The notes beneath the pieces are model-generated. The model had not been told where the DNA came from. It did not search any database and saw only the letters and a program-made list of their open reading frames with translations. Shown here piece by piece: positions 25,975 to 38,249 of a DNA stretch of 64,000 nucleotides; the first letter of the stretch is position 1; the number at the start of each line of letters is the position of its first letter. The DNA comes from Manis javanica (Eukaryota > Chordata > Mammalia > Pholidota > Manidae), in contig NC_133161.1 in the NCBI RefSeq assembly GCF_040802235.1, positions 14,091,001 through 14,155,000 of the forward strand. Direction: 5' to 3'. Position numbers and translations under genes: made by a program.

Positions 25975-28309
25975 AAGAGCATATGGTCTTAAATTAACAG
26001 TGCTTCTTTTGGGGCGGTGAAATTATAGATTATTTTAATATTGATAACTTTGCTTCTCTGTATGTATCTTCTGCTTTTTCTGTGATGTGTAATAAAAAAT
26101 TAAGTTTCTATTTTCAGAAAATGACAAGTTTGGCATGATCCCAAAGTAATTCTGTGAGTTAAGTGGGTGCTATTCTTAACACTGGCAAGGAAAATTCCTT
26201 AAAAATTATATTAGAAGCCAATTTTATTTTTGATCATGGTTACAAAATTCTTAAAATTTCAGTAAAGAATTGAGCAATTAATTTTCATTGTGTAATAATG
26301 AAATGCCAGTTACAATACTGAGTGACTTACCTGATTCTCTAATTTATTTTCATACAACGCTATGAAGTAGTTCTCATACCTTTCATCCAGAGCCTATAAA
26401 ATTTACATTTTGTAAGCATATTTTATTGTTTGGAGATTGTCATTTCCTAAAGGGCAGAGATTCTATTTTTTCTCTATCTCTGTGAAGAGCCTGAGTTCAC
26501 CAAGTTTAATAAACATTTGCCCATGCCAATTACTGTAACTTAGCAAACTTTGTACAAGGCCAAGATGATCTCACATCTGAAGCGACCTTTTATATTTTTC
26601 ACGTAATGTTCAGTTGGCATTTCATGGTGTGTAGCAGAGGAATCCAGCCTTTCTTGACATCCTTAGAAGTCTGAGAAGGTACTGTGTCAGTGTAAGGATG
26701 GGCAGGTAGGTGCTGGGGTACATCCCTCCTCGTCCTGGCCCTGAAGAACTGTTGACAAACTTATACTCCCCTTAGGTGAATTTGCTAAGTTAACCTAATT
26801 ACCTGATTAGGTTCATTGTTAACTGGGCAGCAGGGAGGGATAAGGTGAGGGAAGAGACTGGTATGGAGTTTATTTCTTGTACTTCTGTTTATTCATTCAG
26901 TAAGCTGGTTGAGCCCTACAACTGCCAGCACTGTGTTAGGCACTGGGAATAAGAAGCTGAAAATGAGAGGGTGTCTGCCCTTGAAGATTTATTTCATGTG
27001 CTCAGTGCAGTGACAGTGGCCACCAGCCCAGCTAGGGGAGATCAGGGACAGTCACCTGCAGGAGTGATCCTGTCTGCAATGGCAGGAGGCTTCAAGAGCA
27101 GAGCTCTCTCCTAGGAAGTAGGGAAGGTGTCCATCTAGGGATTTGAGGGGGGAAGGAGTTTTCTAGAGTAGCATGGTAATTAGGACAGTTACATAGTTGG
27201 TGTGCTTTGGCCTTCTTTGCTCATATGATTGATTCAAAGTCATGACAAGATGGAAGAATAAGGAACTAAGCTAGGCTACTATCATTATTCTCATTCTAAA
27301 TTAGAGCCAGAGTCGTCGAGTTTTAGAACATGGTCATATGTGAGTTGGAGTTAGTAGAATGCCAGAGAACTAGGGTGATTCTAAAAACAGCTTTCACCAA
27401 CTGTTGCCGTGATTCTAACGTGGATTTTTGGCATGCCTCAGGGGAGCAGCCCTTGGGTTTGGGGCTGTAGTGGGAAGTGACCATGGAGAGTGTGGGCAGA
27501 GGACTGAGCCAGCTGATGTATGGCAGCTTGTGTGTTGGGGGGTGAGGACTGGAGGAAAGGAGGTGCAGGAAACTGCAACCAAGGCAAGGCCTGGAACGTG
27601 CTTTGGCAGCATTCTTGCCATTATTGCTGCTCAACGGCTCAAGGGGGACAGACATGTCCAGCCTATTCCACCCAAGACAAAGATCCTGGGTTTAGACCTT
27701 GTACCTGTGATCATGGGTACTCTGAGGATGTCTCTCCCTCCACTGGCTTCCTCTATGATAGGCAGGAGGTCCTCCCTAGGGATTCAAGTAAATTGAGGTA
27801 ATTATTTATTTTAGATCATGGCAGCTGTAAACTCTTAGCTTGCCACAATCTGACTATATCCTACTATTTGCTCTTTTGTCCCCAAATTCCTTCTGAGTAG
27901 CTCTTCCTCTAATTAGGCAAGTGGCCCCATCCTATGACCACATCTGTTCATTTCTACCTTCTTGCCCTTGAGATTTCTGCTTTGCTTTGCTTTGCCTTTC
28001 TGTCTGCTTTTCTCTGCAGTACTCTTTCTCCTCTTGTTTTTCTTCCTTTAACAAATGTTGCTCATTGTACCCATTGTTCAAGACCCAGCTTAAGCCCCAC
28101 ATAGTCTGTGAAACCTTCCCTACCTACTGTAGCTCACGCTGATCTTGTACATTTTGGATTTTGATATTTATAACCCAAATCCTGCTGTCTAACACTGAGA
28201 TGTATGGTGTTGAAGGGGGAGAAATCAGAGGCCACCTAAGGCCCCATCTTGGCAGATTGGCATCTGTCCTTTCTTCTCCCAGAAGAAGACATTGTCTTCC
28301 TATAAACAT
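25975..28309. other. Intergenic sequence
   Basis: No gene was recognised. 26885-26960 carries an L2/MIR-type block (gccagcactgtgttaggcactggg). 28030-28150 resembles L2 3' sequence (ttcaagacccagcttaagccccac). Frames around 27320-27800 on both strands do not resemble known proteins. Confidence 0.5.
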
Positions 28310-30200
28310 TTATTATTTTTATTTTTTATTTACTTTTAAAGTTTTTTAAAATTTTGATATCATTAATATACAATTACATGAGCAACATTTTGGTTACTAG
28401 ATTCCCCCCATTATCAAGTCCCCACCACATACCCCATTACAGTCACTGTCCATCAGTGTAGTAAGATGCTGTAGAATCACTACTTGTCTTCTCTGTGCTA
28501 TACTGCCTTCCCCGTGCCCCCCCCCACATTATGTGTGCTAATTGTAATGCCCCTTTTCCCCTTATCCCTCCCTTCCCACCCATCCTCCCCAGTCTCTTTC
28601 CCTTTGGTAACTGTTAGTCCATTCTTGGGTTCTGTGATTCTGCTGCTGTTTTGTTCCTTCAGTTTTTGCTTTGTTCTTATACTCCACAGATGAGTGAAAT
28701 CATTTGGTATTTGTCTTTCTCTGCCTGGCTTATTTCACTGAGCATAATACCCTCTAGCTCCATCCATGTTGTTGCAAATGGTAGGATTTGTTTTCTTCTT
28801 ATGGCTGAATAATATTCCATTGTGTATATGTACCACATCTTCTTTATGCATTCGTCCATTGAGGGCCACTTAGGTTGCTTCTATTTCTTGGCTATTGTAA
28901 ATAGTGCAGCGATAAATATAGGGGTGCACATGTCTTTTTCAAACTGGGCTCCTGCATTCTTAGGGTGAATTCCTAGAAGTGGAATTCCTGGGTCAAATGG
29001 TATTTCTATTTTGAGTTTTTTGAGGAACCTCCATACTGCTTTCCACAGTAGTTGAACTAATTTACGTTCCAACCAGCAGTGTAGGAGGGTTCCCCTTTCT
29101 CCACATCCTCGCCAACATTTTTTGTCTTTTGGATGGTGGCCATCCTAACTGCTATGAGGTGATGTCTCATTGTGGTTTTAATTTGCATTTCTCTGACGAA
29201 TAGTGATGTGGAGCATGTTTTCATGTGTCTGTTGGCCATCTGAATTTCTTCTTTGGAGAACTGTCTGTTCAGTTCTGCCCATTTTTTAATTGGATTATTT
29301 GCTTTTTGTTTGTCGGGGTGTGTGAGCTCTTTATATATTTTGGATGTCAACCCTTTATCAGATCTGTCATTTATGAATATATTCTTCCATACTGTAGGAT
29401 GCCTTTTTGTTCTATTGATGGTGTCCTTTGCTGTACAGAAGCTTTTCAGTTTGATATAGTAGTCCTACTTGTTCATTTTTGCTTTTGTTTCCCTTGCCCG
29501 GGGAGATATATTCATGAAGAAGTCACTCATGTTTATGTGCAAGAGGTTTTTGCCTATGTTTTTTTCTAAGAGTTTTATGGTTTCATGACTTACATTCAGG
29601 TCTTTGACTCATTTCGAGTTTACTTTTTTGTATGGGGTTAGACAGTGATCCAGTTTCATTCTCTTACATGTAGCTGTTCAGTTTTGCCAGCACCAACTTT
29701 TGAAGAGACTGTCATTTCCCCATTGTATGTCCATGGCTCCTTTATTGTATATTAATTAACCATATATGTTTGGGTTAATGTCTGGAGTCTCTATTCTGTT
29801 CCACTGGTCTGTGGCTCTGTTCTTGTGCCAGTACCAAATTGTCTTGATTACTGTGGCTTTGAAGTAGAGCTTGAAGTTGGGGAGTGAGATACTCCCATGC
29901 TTTATTCTTCCTTCTCAGGATTGCTTTGGCTATTCAGGGTCTTTGGTGTTTCCATATGAATTTTTGAACTATTTGTTCAAGTTCGTTGGAGAATGCTGTT
30001 GGTAATTTGATAGTGATTGCATCAAGTCTGTTTATTGCTTTGGGCAGGATGGCCATTTTGAGAATATTAATTCTTCCTAGCCAAGAGCATGGGATGAGTT
30101 TCCATTAGTTAGTGTGCTCTTTAATTTCTCTTTAGAATGTCTTGTAGTTCAGGGTATAGGTCTTTCACTTCCTTGGTTAGGTCAGTTCATTCTTTTACCG
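28310..30200 (-). mobile_element. 5'-truncated L1, about 1.9 kb
   Basis: Reverse-complement L1: A-rich tail at 28310-28360, 3' UTR, ORF2 C-terminus ([36 protein letters not shown]) running up to reverse-transcriptase text near 30190. The ORF is broken by several stops. No convincing target duplication was found. Confidence 0.92.
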
Positions 30201-30769
30201 TTGTTATTTCCTCCTCGCACCCCAACCCCATTTCAACAGAAAGTGTCTTTTTAATAACCACATCAAGTCCAAAGAGATCTCAGTCTTTATGTCCCTGACC
30301 TTGACCATTCCCTGCTGAAGCTTCCCTCCAGGCCTTTGGTGACATCACATTTCCATTGTTCCCTCAGCCTTCCCTCAGTCTTTCTGCCTTTTTCATTCAC
30401 TCCTCTTCAGCTTTTCCAAAGTAAAGGTCTTTCTTGAGGGCCTGTCCTCAGCTGTCTTCTTTTCTTTTCTCCTTTCTTCCCAGGCACAGCCATTTCTCAC
30501 ATCTTTAGCTAATACTTCTGTGTGCTGATTTCCATATCTGTTTTTTAGCCCTACCTGCCTTGTCTCCCAAGCCTGAGGCTCACCCTCACACTTCCACTGC
30601 TCGGGTCACCATTGCTCTCAGGGTGCTGGCCCAGCTCTTCACAGCCAATGCATTCAGCACTCCATGCTTCTCCTTGTCTGCATCCCAGCCTCTCCTACTG
30701 ACTTCGTTTTATCTGCTGTCCAGAAGAACACCACAGGCCCCAGTTGGAGTCACTTCTGCTAGGCCAAGT
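30201..30769. other. Intergenic, CT-rich, unassigned
   Basis: Pyrimidine-rich. Possibly L2-derived, but I could not assign it. Confidence 0.35.
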
Positions 30770-31165
30770 CACAAAACCGGGGGTTAATACCTAACCAAAT
30801 TGCAGTCTCAACCTCCCCCAGAACAATAGTCTTAACCCATCAGTCAGGAATTTTCTGGTCATCACCAATGAGGCAATCTGTCACATGGGCCCTCTCCACT
30901 GCCCAAAAGAAGATTAGGTCATCCTCAGTGATAAGACCCCCCCTCCTCTGCCTTCTGAGGGAAAGTGACCTTGTCTAAAACAATCCTCTTTTCTTTTGCT
31001 AATAACTTCCTTGCCCCACCCTCCTTCCTATAAAAACCTCCCATTTTTTACTACTCCTTGGAGCTCCCTTCTACTTGCTAGATGTTTCCTGATTCATGAA
31101 TAGATTAATAAAACCCCTTAGATCTTCAAATTTACTCATTTGAAATTTTGTTTTTTAACACTAGC
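30770..31165 (+). mobile_element. Solo LTR of a class I-like endogenous retrovirus
   Basis: Shows an LTR promoter layout: TATAAAA at 31029-31035, a transcription-start-like region about 30-40 bases later, AATAAA at 31107-31112, and a TT-rich end ttgttttttaaca. No retroviral genes flank it. Family not assigned. Confidence 0.55.
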
Positions 31166-31502
31166 CTTGCATATATGGCCTCTAAACTTCTGAATCAACT
31201 TTTATTCTTTTTTTTCCTTATATTTCATCAGTTAATTTAGCATCCAGAATGTATCCTATCCATTTTCTAATTTCCATTCAAACCCACAAAATTTTTGTTC
31301 AAAAAAGTGTAAATACAAAAGTAGTTCATGCTTGTGTTAAAAATTCAAATGATGTAATATTGTGATCACATATATTAGTGTATAGAATAAGAAGTGCAGG
31401 CTTCTTTTCATAAAAGTGAACATTCCTCTTAATATATTTACTCCCAAACCCCTCCCTAAATTCTATATATTTTCTTAGTGATAACTGCTGTTTACACTCA
31501 TA

Positions 31503-32258
31503 CTTTTTAATTTATTTTTTAAATTTATTTTGGTATCATTAATCTACAATTACATGAAGAACATTATGTTTACTAGGCTATCCCCTTCACTGAGTCCCCC
31601 CCACATACCTGTTCACAGTCACTGTTCATCAGCGTAGTAAGATGCTATAAAATCACTACTTGTCTTCTCTGTGTTGCACAGCCCTCCCTGTGCACCCCCC
31701 ATACTATATATGCTAATCGTAATGCCCCTTTCTTTTTCCCCGCCCTTGTCCCTCCCTTCCCACCCATCCTCCCCAGTCCCTTTCCCTTTTGTAACTATTA
31801 GTCCATTCTTGGGTTCTGTGATTCTGCTGCTGTTTTGTTCCTTCAGTTTTCCTTTGTTTTTATACTCTACATATGAGTGAACTCATTTGGTACTTGTCTT
31901 TCTCTGCCTGGCTTATTTCACTGAACATAATACCCTCTAGCTCCATCCATGTTGCAAATGGTAGGATCTGTTTTTTTCTTTTGGCTGAGTAAGATTCCAT
32001 TGTGTATATGTACCACATCTTCTTTATCCATTCATCTACTGATGGACATTTAGGTTGCTTCCATATCTTGGGTATTGTAAATAGTACAGCAATAAACATA
32101 GGGATGCATCTGTCTTTTTCAAACTGGAGTGCTGCATTCTTAGGGTAAATTCCTAGAAATGGAATTCCTGGGTCAAATGGTATTTCTATTTTGAGCATTT
32201 TGAGGAACCTCCATACTGCTTTCCACAATGGTTGAACTAATTTACATTCCCACCAGCA
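31503..32258 (-). mobile_element. 5'-truncated L1 with perfect 18-bp target duplication
   Basis: Reverse-complement L1 3' UTR and ORF2 C-terminus (WYIYTMESYSAKRKKQ, IPFDPGIPFLGIYPKN). The 18-mer tacactcatactttttaa occurs at 31493-31510 and again at 32259-32276, an exact target-site duplication that overlaps the T-rich (poly-A) end. The perfect duplication suggests a fairly recent insertion. Confidence 0.95.
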
Positions 32259-32369
32259 TACACTCATACTTTTTAAAAAAGTGGGTTTACAATGATTTTT
32301 TTCATTAACGGGATTATATTGTACAGTATAGTTTCTCCCCTCCTACTTGTAATATATAAATCTTCCATG

Positions 32370-33240
32370 AAACAGAATAAAAGTCCAGAAATAAACCCAC
32401 ATATACATGCAAGTTAATTCTGAGAAAGTATAGAGTCACCTCAATTATAAAATGAGTAAAAGATTCGAACAGACACTTCACCAAAAGAAAATGTCAATGG
32501 CAAACACATGAAAAGATGCTTAACATTATTAGTCATTAGGAATATCCAAATTAAGAACACTATGAGGTATTACTACATACCTGCTAGTGGTTCAAAACCA
32601 AGTACTCACTAGGATTTGGAACAGCTATAACTCTCATACATTGCTAGTAGGAATGTAAAATATATACACTTTGGAAGACCACCGTTTGGCAATTTCTCAT
32701 AAAATTAAAAATACGTTTATTACCTGATCTAGCAGTTAGACTCCTAGGTAGTTACACAAGAGAAATGACACACAATGACCTGGAAGGAAATAGTTATAGC
32801 AGGTGTATTCATAAAGCCAAAATGAACACAACCCAAATATCTATTCATTGGTGAATGGACAAACACTGGTATATCCATTCAATGGAATACTAGTTAACAA
32901 TAGAAAGGAACAAATTGCTGATATGTGCAACAACTTGGATAAATCTCAAAGATGTTATATTAAGTAAAAGAAATTAGACACAAAGGCCCACATACTGTAT
33001 CATTCCATTTATATGAAATTCTGGGAAAAACAGAGCTATAGAAACAGAAATCAAGTCAGTGGATGCCAGGGCTTGGGGTAAGGGGAAGGGATAGAACACA
33101 AGCTGGCACGAGGGAACTTCTTGGGACAAAGACATGTTCTATCTCTTGAATGTGGTGGTGGTTACAGGATTTCATACACTTGTCAAAATTGAACTGTACA
33201 CTTTAAAAAAGGTAAATTTTATCTGATTGAATTACCTGAC
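32370..33240 (+). mobile_element. Old L1M fragment
   Basis: Diverged L1 ORF2 3' part and 3' UTR in the + orientation (gaacagacacttcacc, aacacatgaaaagatgc, atccattcaatggaatact, ggttacaggatttcatacac). It contains no usable frame. Confidence 0.85.
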
Positions 33241-33275
33241 TGAAGTAGGCCTGACTAAAGGAAAAAAAAAAGTAA

Positions 33276-33302
33276 AGAGGGAAGGAAGGAAGGAAGGAAG
33301 GA
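33276..33302. repeat. GGAA-type microsatellite
   Basis: Five to six GGAA/GAAG units near the end of the old L1. Confidence 0.8.
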
Positions 33303-33569
33303 GCAAAAGCAAAAACATACATATATTTTGAAGTGGAATTTTCTGTACCGGAAAGTGAGCTGATTTTAAATTTTGATACATAAGGCCAAGTCATCTTTCC
33401 AAATGGCTATACCAATTTAAACCTCTACCACTAGAATCTGAGAGCGCCTATTTCCCCGCACTCTGCCACAATTGGATATAATCAATTTTTTAAAAGTTCT
33501 GTCTATTTGATGGTGAAAAGCATTATAATCCTTGATACCTCAGGCATGCACTGTTAAGATCTTGTCCTA

Positions 33570-33800
33570 ATTTTCTCTCCACTTGCAGTCTCTTCTCTCT
33601 CCAAATCATCTTTTATATTAATAGGGTAATCCTTCTGTGCTTAGTTCTCACAATATCTAAAAAGGGAATCATTAATGATACCCCACTGCCTGCAAAATGA
33701 AGTCCAAATCCATTAGCCAGGTATTTGAGTCCTTGTTCTACCCCAGCTTCTCTTTTCTGTCCTCTCTACTACTGTGTCGTCATTTGTGTGGAAAGGTTGA
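33570..33800 (+). repeat. Probable L2 fragment
   Basis: 'cactgcctgcaaaatgaagtccaaatcc' is a typical L2 block. Confidence 0.55.
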
Positions 33801-33835
33801 CTCAAACCTCAGCTCAATGGTTCTCACTCCTTTTT

Positions 33836-34485
33836 ATTCCCCAGCTTTATTGAGATGTAATTGACATACAGCACTGTGTGAGTTTAAGGTATACAGTGTG
33901 ATGATTTCATACATGTATATATTGGGAAATGTTTACTGAAATAAGGTTAGTTAACACATCCTTCACCCCATGTAGTTACCATTTTGTTGTTGCTATTATG
34001 GTGAGAACATTAGAGTTCTTCTCTCATGGAAGCTTTTAATACCATATAGCGTTGTTACCTACAATCACCAAACTGCATTAGATCCCTGGAACTTACTCAT
34101 AACTGAAAGTTTGAAAATTTTGACCAACAGTTTCCCCATTTCTCTACCTCCCAGCCCCTGGTGACCACCACCCTGATCTCCATTTCTATGAGCTTGATGT
34201 TTTAGATTCCACAAATGAGTGGGATCATACAGTAGTTGTCTTTCTCTGACTTACTTCACTTAGCATAATGTCGTTAAGGTCTGCATGTTGTTGCAAATAT
34301 ATATATATATTTTTATATGCAAATTATATATATATATATTTATTTATTTATATCACATTTTCTTGATTCATTTCCCCACCGATGGATGCTTAGATTGCTT
34401 CCACGTCTTGGCTATTGTGAATAATGTTGCAGTGAGCATGAAGTGCTGATGTCTCTTTGCGGTAGAGATTTCCTTTGGGTATATC
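33836..34485 (-). mobile_element. Old L1M 3' end and ORF2 tail, with AT-rich insert
   Basis: Reverse complement of an L1M 3' end (ccagctttattgagatgtaattgac) running to ORF2 tail text (tggctattgtgaataatg). A TA-rich tract at 34288-34355 interrupts it. Confidence 0.85.
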
Positions 34486-34650
34486 CTGCATATCAGAATC
34501 CTGGGGATCTTTTTAAAGACATGATTGCCCAGTCTCATCTGCAGAGATTTGGATTCATTGGTCTGAAGTATTCCCTTGGGCTGTTAGGTTTTGTTTTTTG
34601 GAGTCCATATGATGCTAATATGCAGCCAGAGTTGTGGACCACTGCTCCTG
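34486..34650. mobile_element. Probable MER5A fragment
   Basis: 'tcagaatcctggggatctttttaaag' and 'ggtctgaagtat' resemble MER5A interior sequence. Confidence 0.4.
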
Positions 34651-34659
34651 CAGATGCAG

Positions 34660-35180
34660 CACACTAGGTGGGTAAATCCCATGCTTTCCTGCCTTGATGT
34701 CCTTGTTCACACTGTGCCCTCCACCTGGCATACTTGTCCTGTCCCCTTTAGCTGTTCAAACCCTCCTCATCCTGTGAGGACCCCTAAGGTGCAGCTCATA
34801 AGCAACTCCACAATGAAGCTTTCCTTAATCCCTCCTATCAAATATGGTTTCTTCCTTCTTTAAACATTTCATAACTTCCTTCTGATATATATCAGTATTA
34901 TTCAGCCATGAAAAAGAAGGAAACCCTGTCATTTGCAACAGCATGTGGACCTTAAGGACATTATTCTAAGTGAAATAAGTCAGAGAAAGACAAATACTGT
35001 GCGATCTCATTTATTTGTGGAATCTAAAAATACTTATCATGTTCTGCTTTGCAATAAAGTTATTTTTTTTAAACTTAGTTTTCCTGTAAGATTATGAGCT
35101 CTTTGAAAAACTGAAGCAAGTTAGTCTTGCTCATCACCCAGCACACTACTCTGTGGACACATACTTAGTAGGCGATCAGT
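34660..35180 (+). repeat. L2 LINE interrupted by an L1M fragment
   Basis: L2 3' text (caccatgctttcctgcc-like start, ctgtgccctccacctgg, then attatgagctctttgaaaa and agtaggcgatcagtaagc) is split by a + strand L1M piece at about 34890-35035 (attattcagccatgaaaaagaagg). Confidence 0.65.
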
Positions 35181-38100
35181 AAGCATTTTTGAATGTTTAC
35201 TCTGTTCTTGCTGCTTCTTCACTTTGCACAGTCGCTGTCTGTGCTTGGAACTCCCTTTCCCAGGTATCCCCATGGCTCATTGTCACTGTATTAATAAGGA
35301 AAATGTTTAACATGGCCGACAAGGTCAGCAGAAAACTCTCGGCCCCCTCCCCTTCTCTCTCACTCCTCTGGGCTCCTCTTTAGCCCTGCTTGCTGCGTAC
35401 GCCAAAATGCCACATATACAGAAGCAAAATAGTATGAATTGCTCCCCTTGCTTATGCGTGGGGCTCAGACCTTTGGAGATTACTCTCCTCTGAGCCCGCC
35501 GGGGTGAAACAAACCTCCACCCTCCAAGGCCTCCAAGTGCCGCTTGGTTCTTCTATCAGCGGTTCAGTACAGGTTTTCCGTAACAGTGTTGGTGGTACTG
35601 CTGTTAATGTGGTAATGCTGACCCTCCCCACACTCCCTTCTCCCTTTATCATTCTCCACATAGCTACCACCAGCTGCATATCCACTTGTTGCCTGGCTCC
35701 TCTCACTAGAATGAGCTCCATGTGTAAAGCCCTTTGTTTTGTTTGCTGTTGTATCTCCGGTGCCCACTGCAGTGCCCAGCATATCAAAAGTGCTCAGAAA
35801 ATATTCAGTGAATTTAATGAGGGAACTTTATAGACATTTATTTTATTTCGTATAATCCTTCTAACAGCCTACAGCTAGGCAAGATAGGCGTAGGCTAGCT
35901 GTCATCAGCTAAGAAGGATTGAGGTTTGAGAGCAGGGATACGCCTTCTGTCCAAGGAGAAGACAGAGCAGAGCTCAGAGCTCATCTGTTCTGATTCCCAG
36001 TCCAGGGGTCTCAGTGCTACCCCGATTGTCTCCCAGCCACCCTTTAACTGCTCAGTTAGTCAGTGTTTTCTTTCCATTCTTATCCAGGCTCAGACCTAAG
36101 AATTGAGGGGTTCAGGTCAAGAATGCAAGTGAAGGCTCACACACCAGTTACAGAAATACCAGAAAGTTACATGCAAAGCAAGCAACCTATTAAATAAGAT
36201 GTCTATTCTCTTCTCTTGAATGTATTTCCATAACAACCTGTCAGGCCAGGTTCAAAGAAAGAATTCTCATTCTTGGGAGTTCTAGGCAGGAATATGGCAG
36301 TCACATTGCCATATGAATATGGAGCTTGTTTCCCTTCTCTTCCCACCCCTGGGTCTTTGCTTCCTTCCTATCAGCTTCACATGCTCATCCTACCTGCATG
36401 TCTGAGTTCCGTCACTCCCCTGCAGACAAACAGCTACCCCCGGGACATGCCCTGGGACCAGACACACCAGCTGTTGGCCCACCCTTTGGAAGGAAGAGGC
36501 CATACAGGTCCTGGAAGTGAGCCTCTGGCCAAGTGGGCAGGGAATTCTGGGGTCCTGGGTGCCTGAGCATGGGGGCAAGTGGGCTCCTGGTGGACTGTTC
36601 CCTTGGTGTCTCAGACTCCTTGTCCTGTGTGGGGAGGTGCAGTTGGAGGAGGCCTGGAGTGGGGCCTCTGAAAACTGGAGCCCATTATGCCTAGGTCCAA
36701 GGGTGGTACTGATTGCACCTCTTCCCCTCTCGAAACCAGACTGCAAGCCTAATTCTTCCCTCCCCCAGAGGTTATATTTTCACTAAAAAACAGATGAGAA
36801 TTACAGATGGGACTGAATCCTAGGTCAAGAAACTAACCTCTCTGGCTTGTTTCTTTATACCATAAGGATTGTATGAGATAGTCTATAAAATCGCTTCTTT
36901 TATATCCCCCCATAGCACCAACAGGGGTGCTCGGAAGTGATTACTGGATTTGTTGCATAGTTTGGTATGAATGCTCTCAGGTCTTGTCTAAATTCTTGTC
37001 TTCTCAGACACAAGTGTGTAAAAGTGTATGTGTTTATACATATGGGGGCATGTGTGTGCACACGTATGTCCACATCCCCCTTCCCTTTACCGCTCTATCT
37101 TGGACTTCCAAGTCGTAGCTAGGTTGTAACCTACCAGCTGGATGGTTTGAGTCCCAGGAGATGTTTTCTTGACTCTCAGGCAGGATGCTCTAAATCCTGG
37201 CAGAGGTAACATTTAGTTTTATGCCTTCAGAGCTAGGAAACTATGGGGCCCTAGGGATCTCTTTTCTTAGAGGATTGGTGACCTTGCTGTCATTTGTTAT
37301 CTCAAAGTTGCTATTTTTATTTCTGACTGATGTCAATCCCTTCTTAATGGCTGGGCAAACATTTCATTTTCCTTGAATTGGCTGGGAATGGAAGGGAGTT
37401 TCCTTTCTCCCATACCCTGGGTTCTGGGTTACTAGACGCTGGGGCTAAATCTGAAAGGTTGAACCTCTTCACTGGGTAAGTGGGTGCTCTGGTTCAAGTG
37501 AAAAACGTATAATGAGGGTTAATTGGTGCTAAGGGAAATTGAAAGAATGACAGTGCTTTTAACTTTAATTTGGTTTGAAAGGCAAAACATAAATTCATAA
37601 AAGATAAAATAACATAGTGGACAAGACAATTTAAGAATCACCCCAAGGCAGTGGTTTGTGGTCAAATGAGTTTTTTACTGAATGAGTTCAGAGAATGACA
37701 AAAAGCATGAATAAGAGTTCCCAGATCTCTATGATATCCAGGGACCGGATGTGCCCCGTAGGCCGTGTTTCCAGGTAGGTACTCACCTGGGATCATGAGC
37801 TGGAGGCAAAGTATGCAAAGTCCTCTTTATGGGGAGGGATGATCCATTGCTAAGAACAGGGGACTGTTCATGATTTTGTCAATGTGAACGATTCATACAC
37901 ATTTTCCACTATGCTCTATAGTTTCCCGGGCAATACGATGGGGTCCCCAAATCACACCTTTTGTCCCTGCGTGGTGCTAGCACTCTAACAGGACGCAAAA
38001 ATCCAAAAGTGCCAATTCCACGTTTCAAGGCCTTTAAATCACCAGTGTCTTAAGAGCTGGATGCCTGGCACATAGTACCTGCTGGGTACAAATGTTACCT

Positions 38101-38249
38101 CCCTTCTTCGGTTTCAGCCCCCTCCCCCCTCCCCGGGAACTCTAACCTCTAAATGCTAATCCTCTGACATTCTCTCCCTTTCCCAGGAGGGCTGCTTCCC
38201 CCAAAAAGGCCTGGATGCGGGGATCTCTCCAGCTCCGCTTTATTTCGGT
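35181..38249. other. Intergenic region upstream of KIAA1549
   Basis: No gene was recognised. 35840-36010 may be a diverged MIR. Frames around 35450-35830 and 36270-36790 on both strands overlap each other and do not resemble known proteins. Confidence 0.5.

Noticed and set aside
36273..36786. Overlapping frames on both strands (97, 118 and 89 codons)
   Set aside because: They shadow each other in mildly GC-rich intergenic DNA, without splice or homology support.
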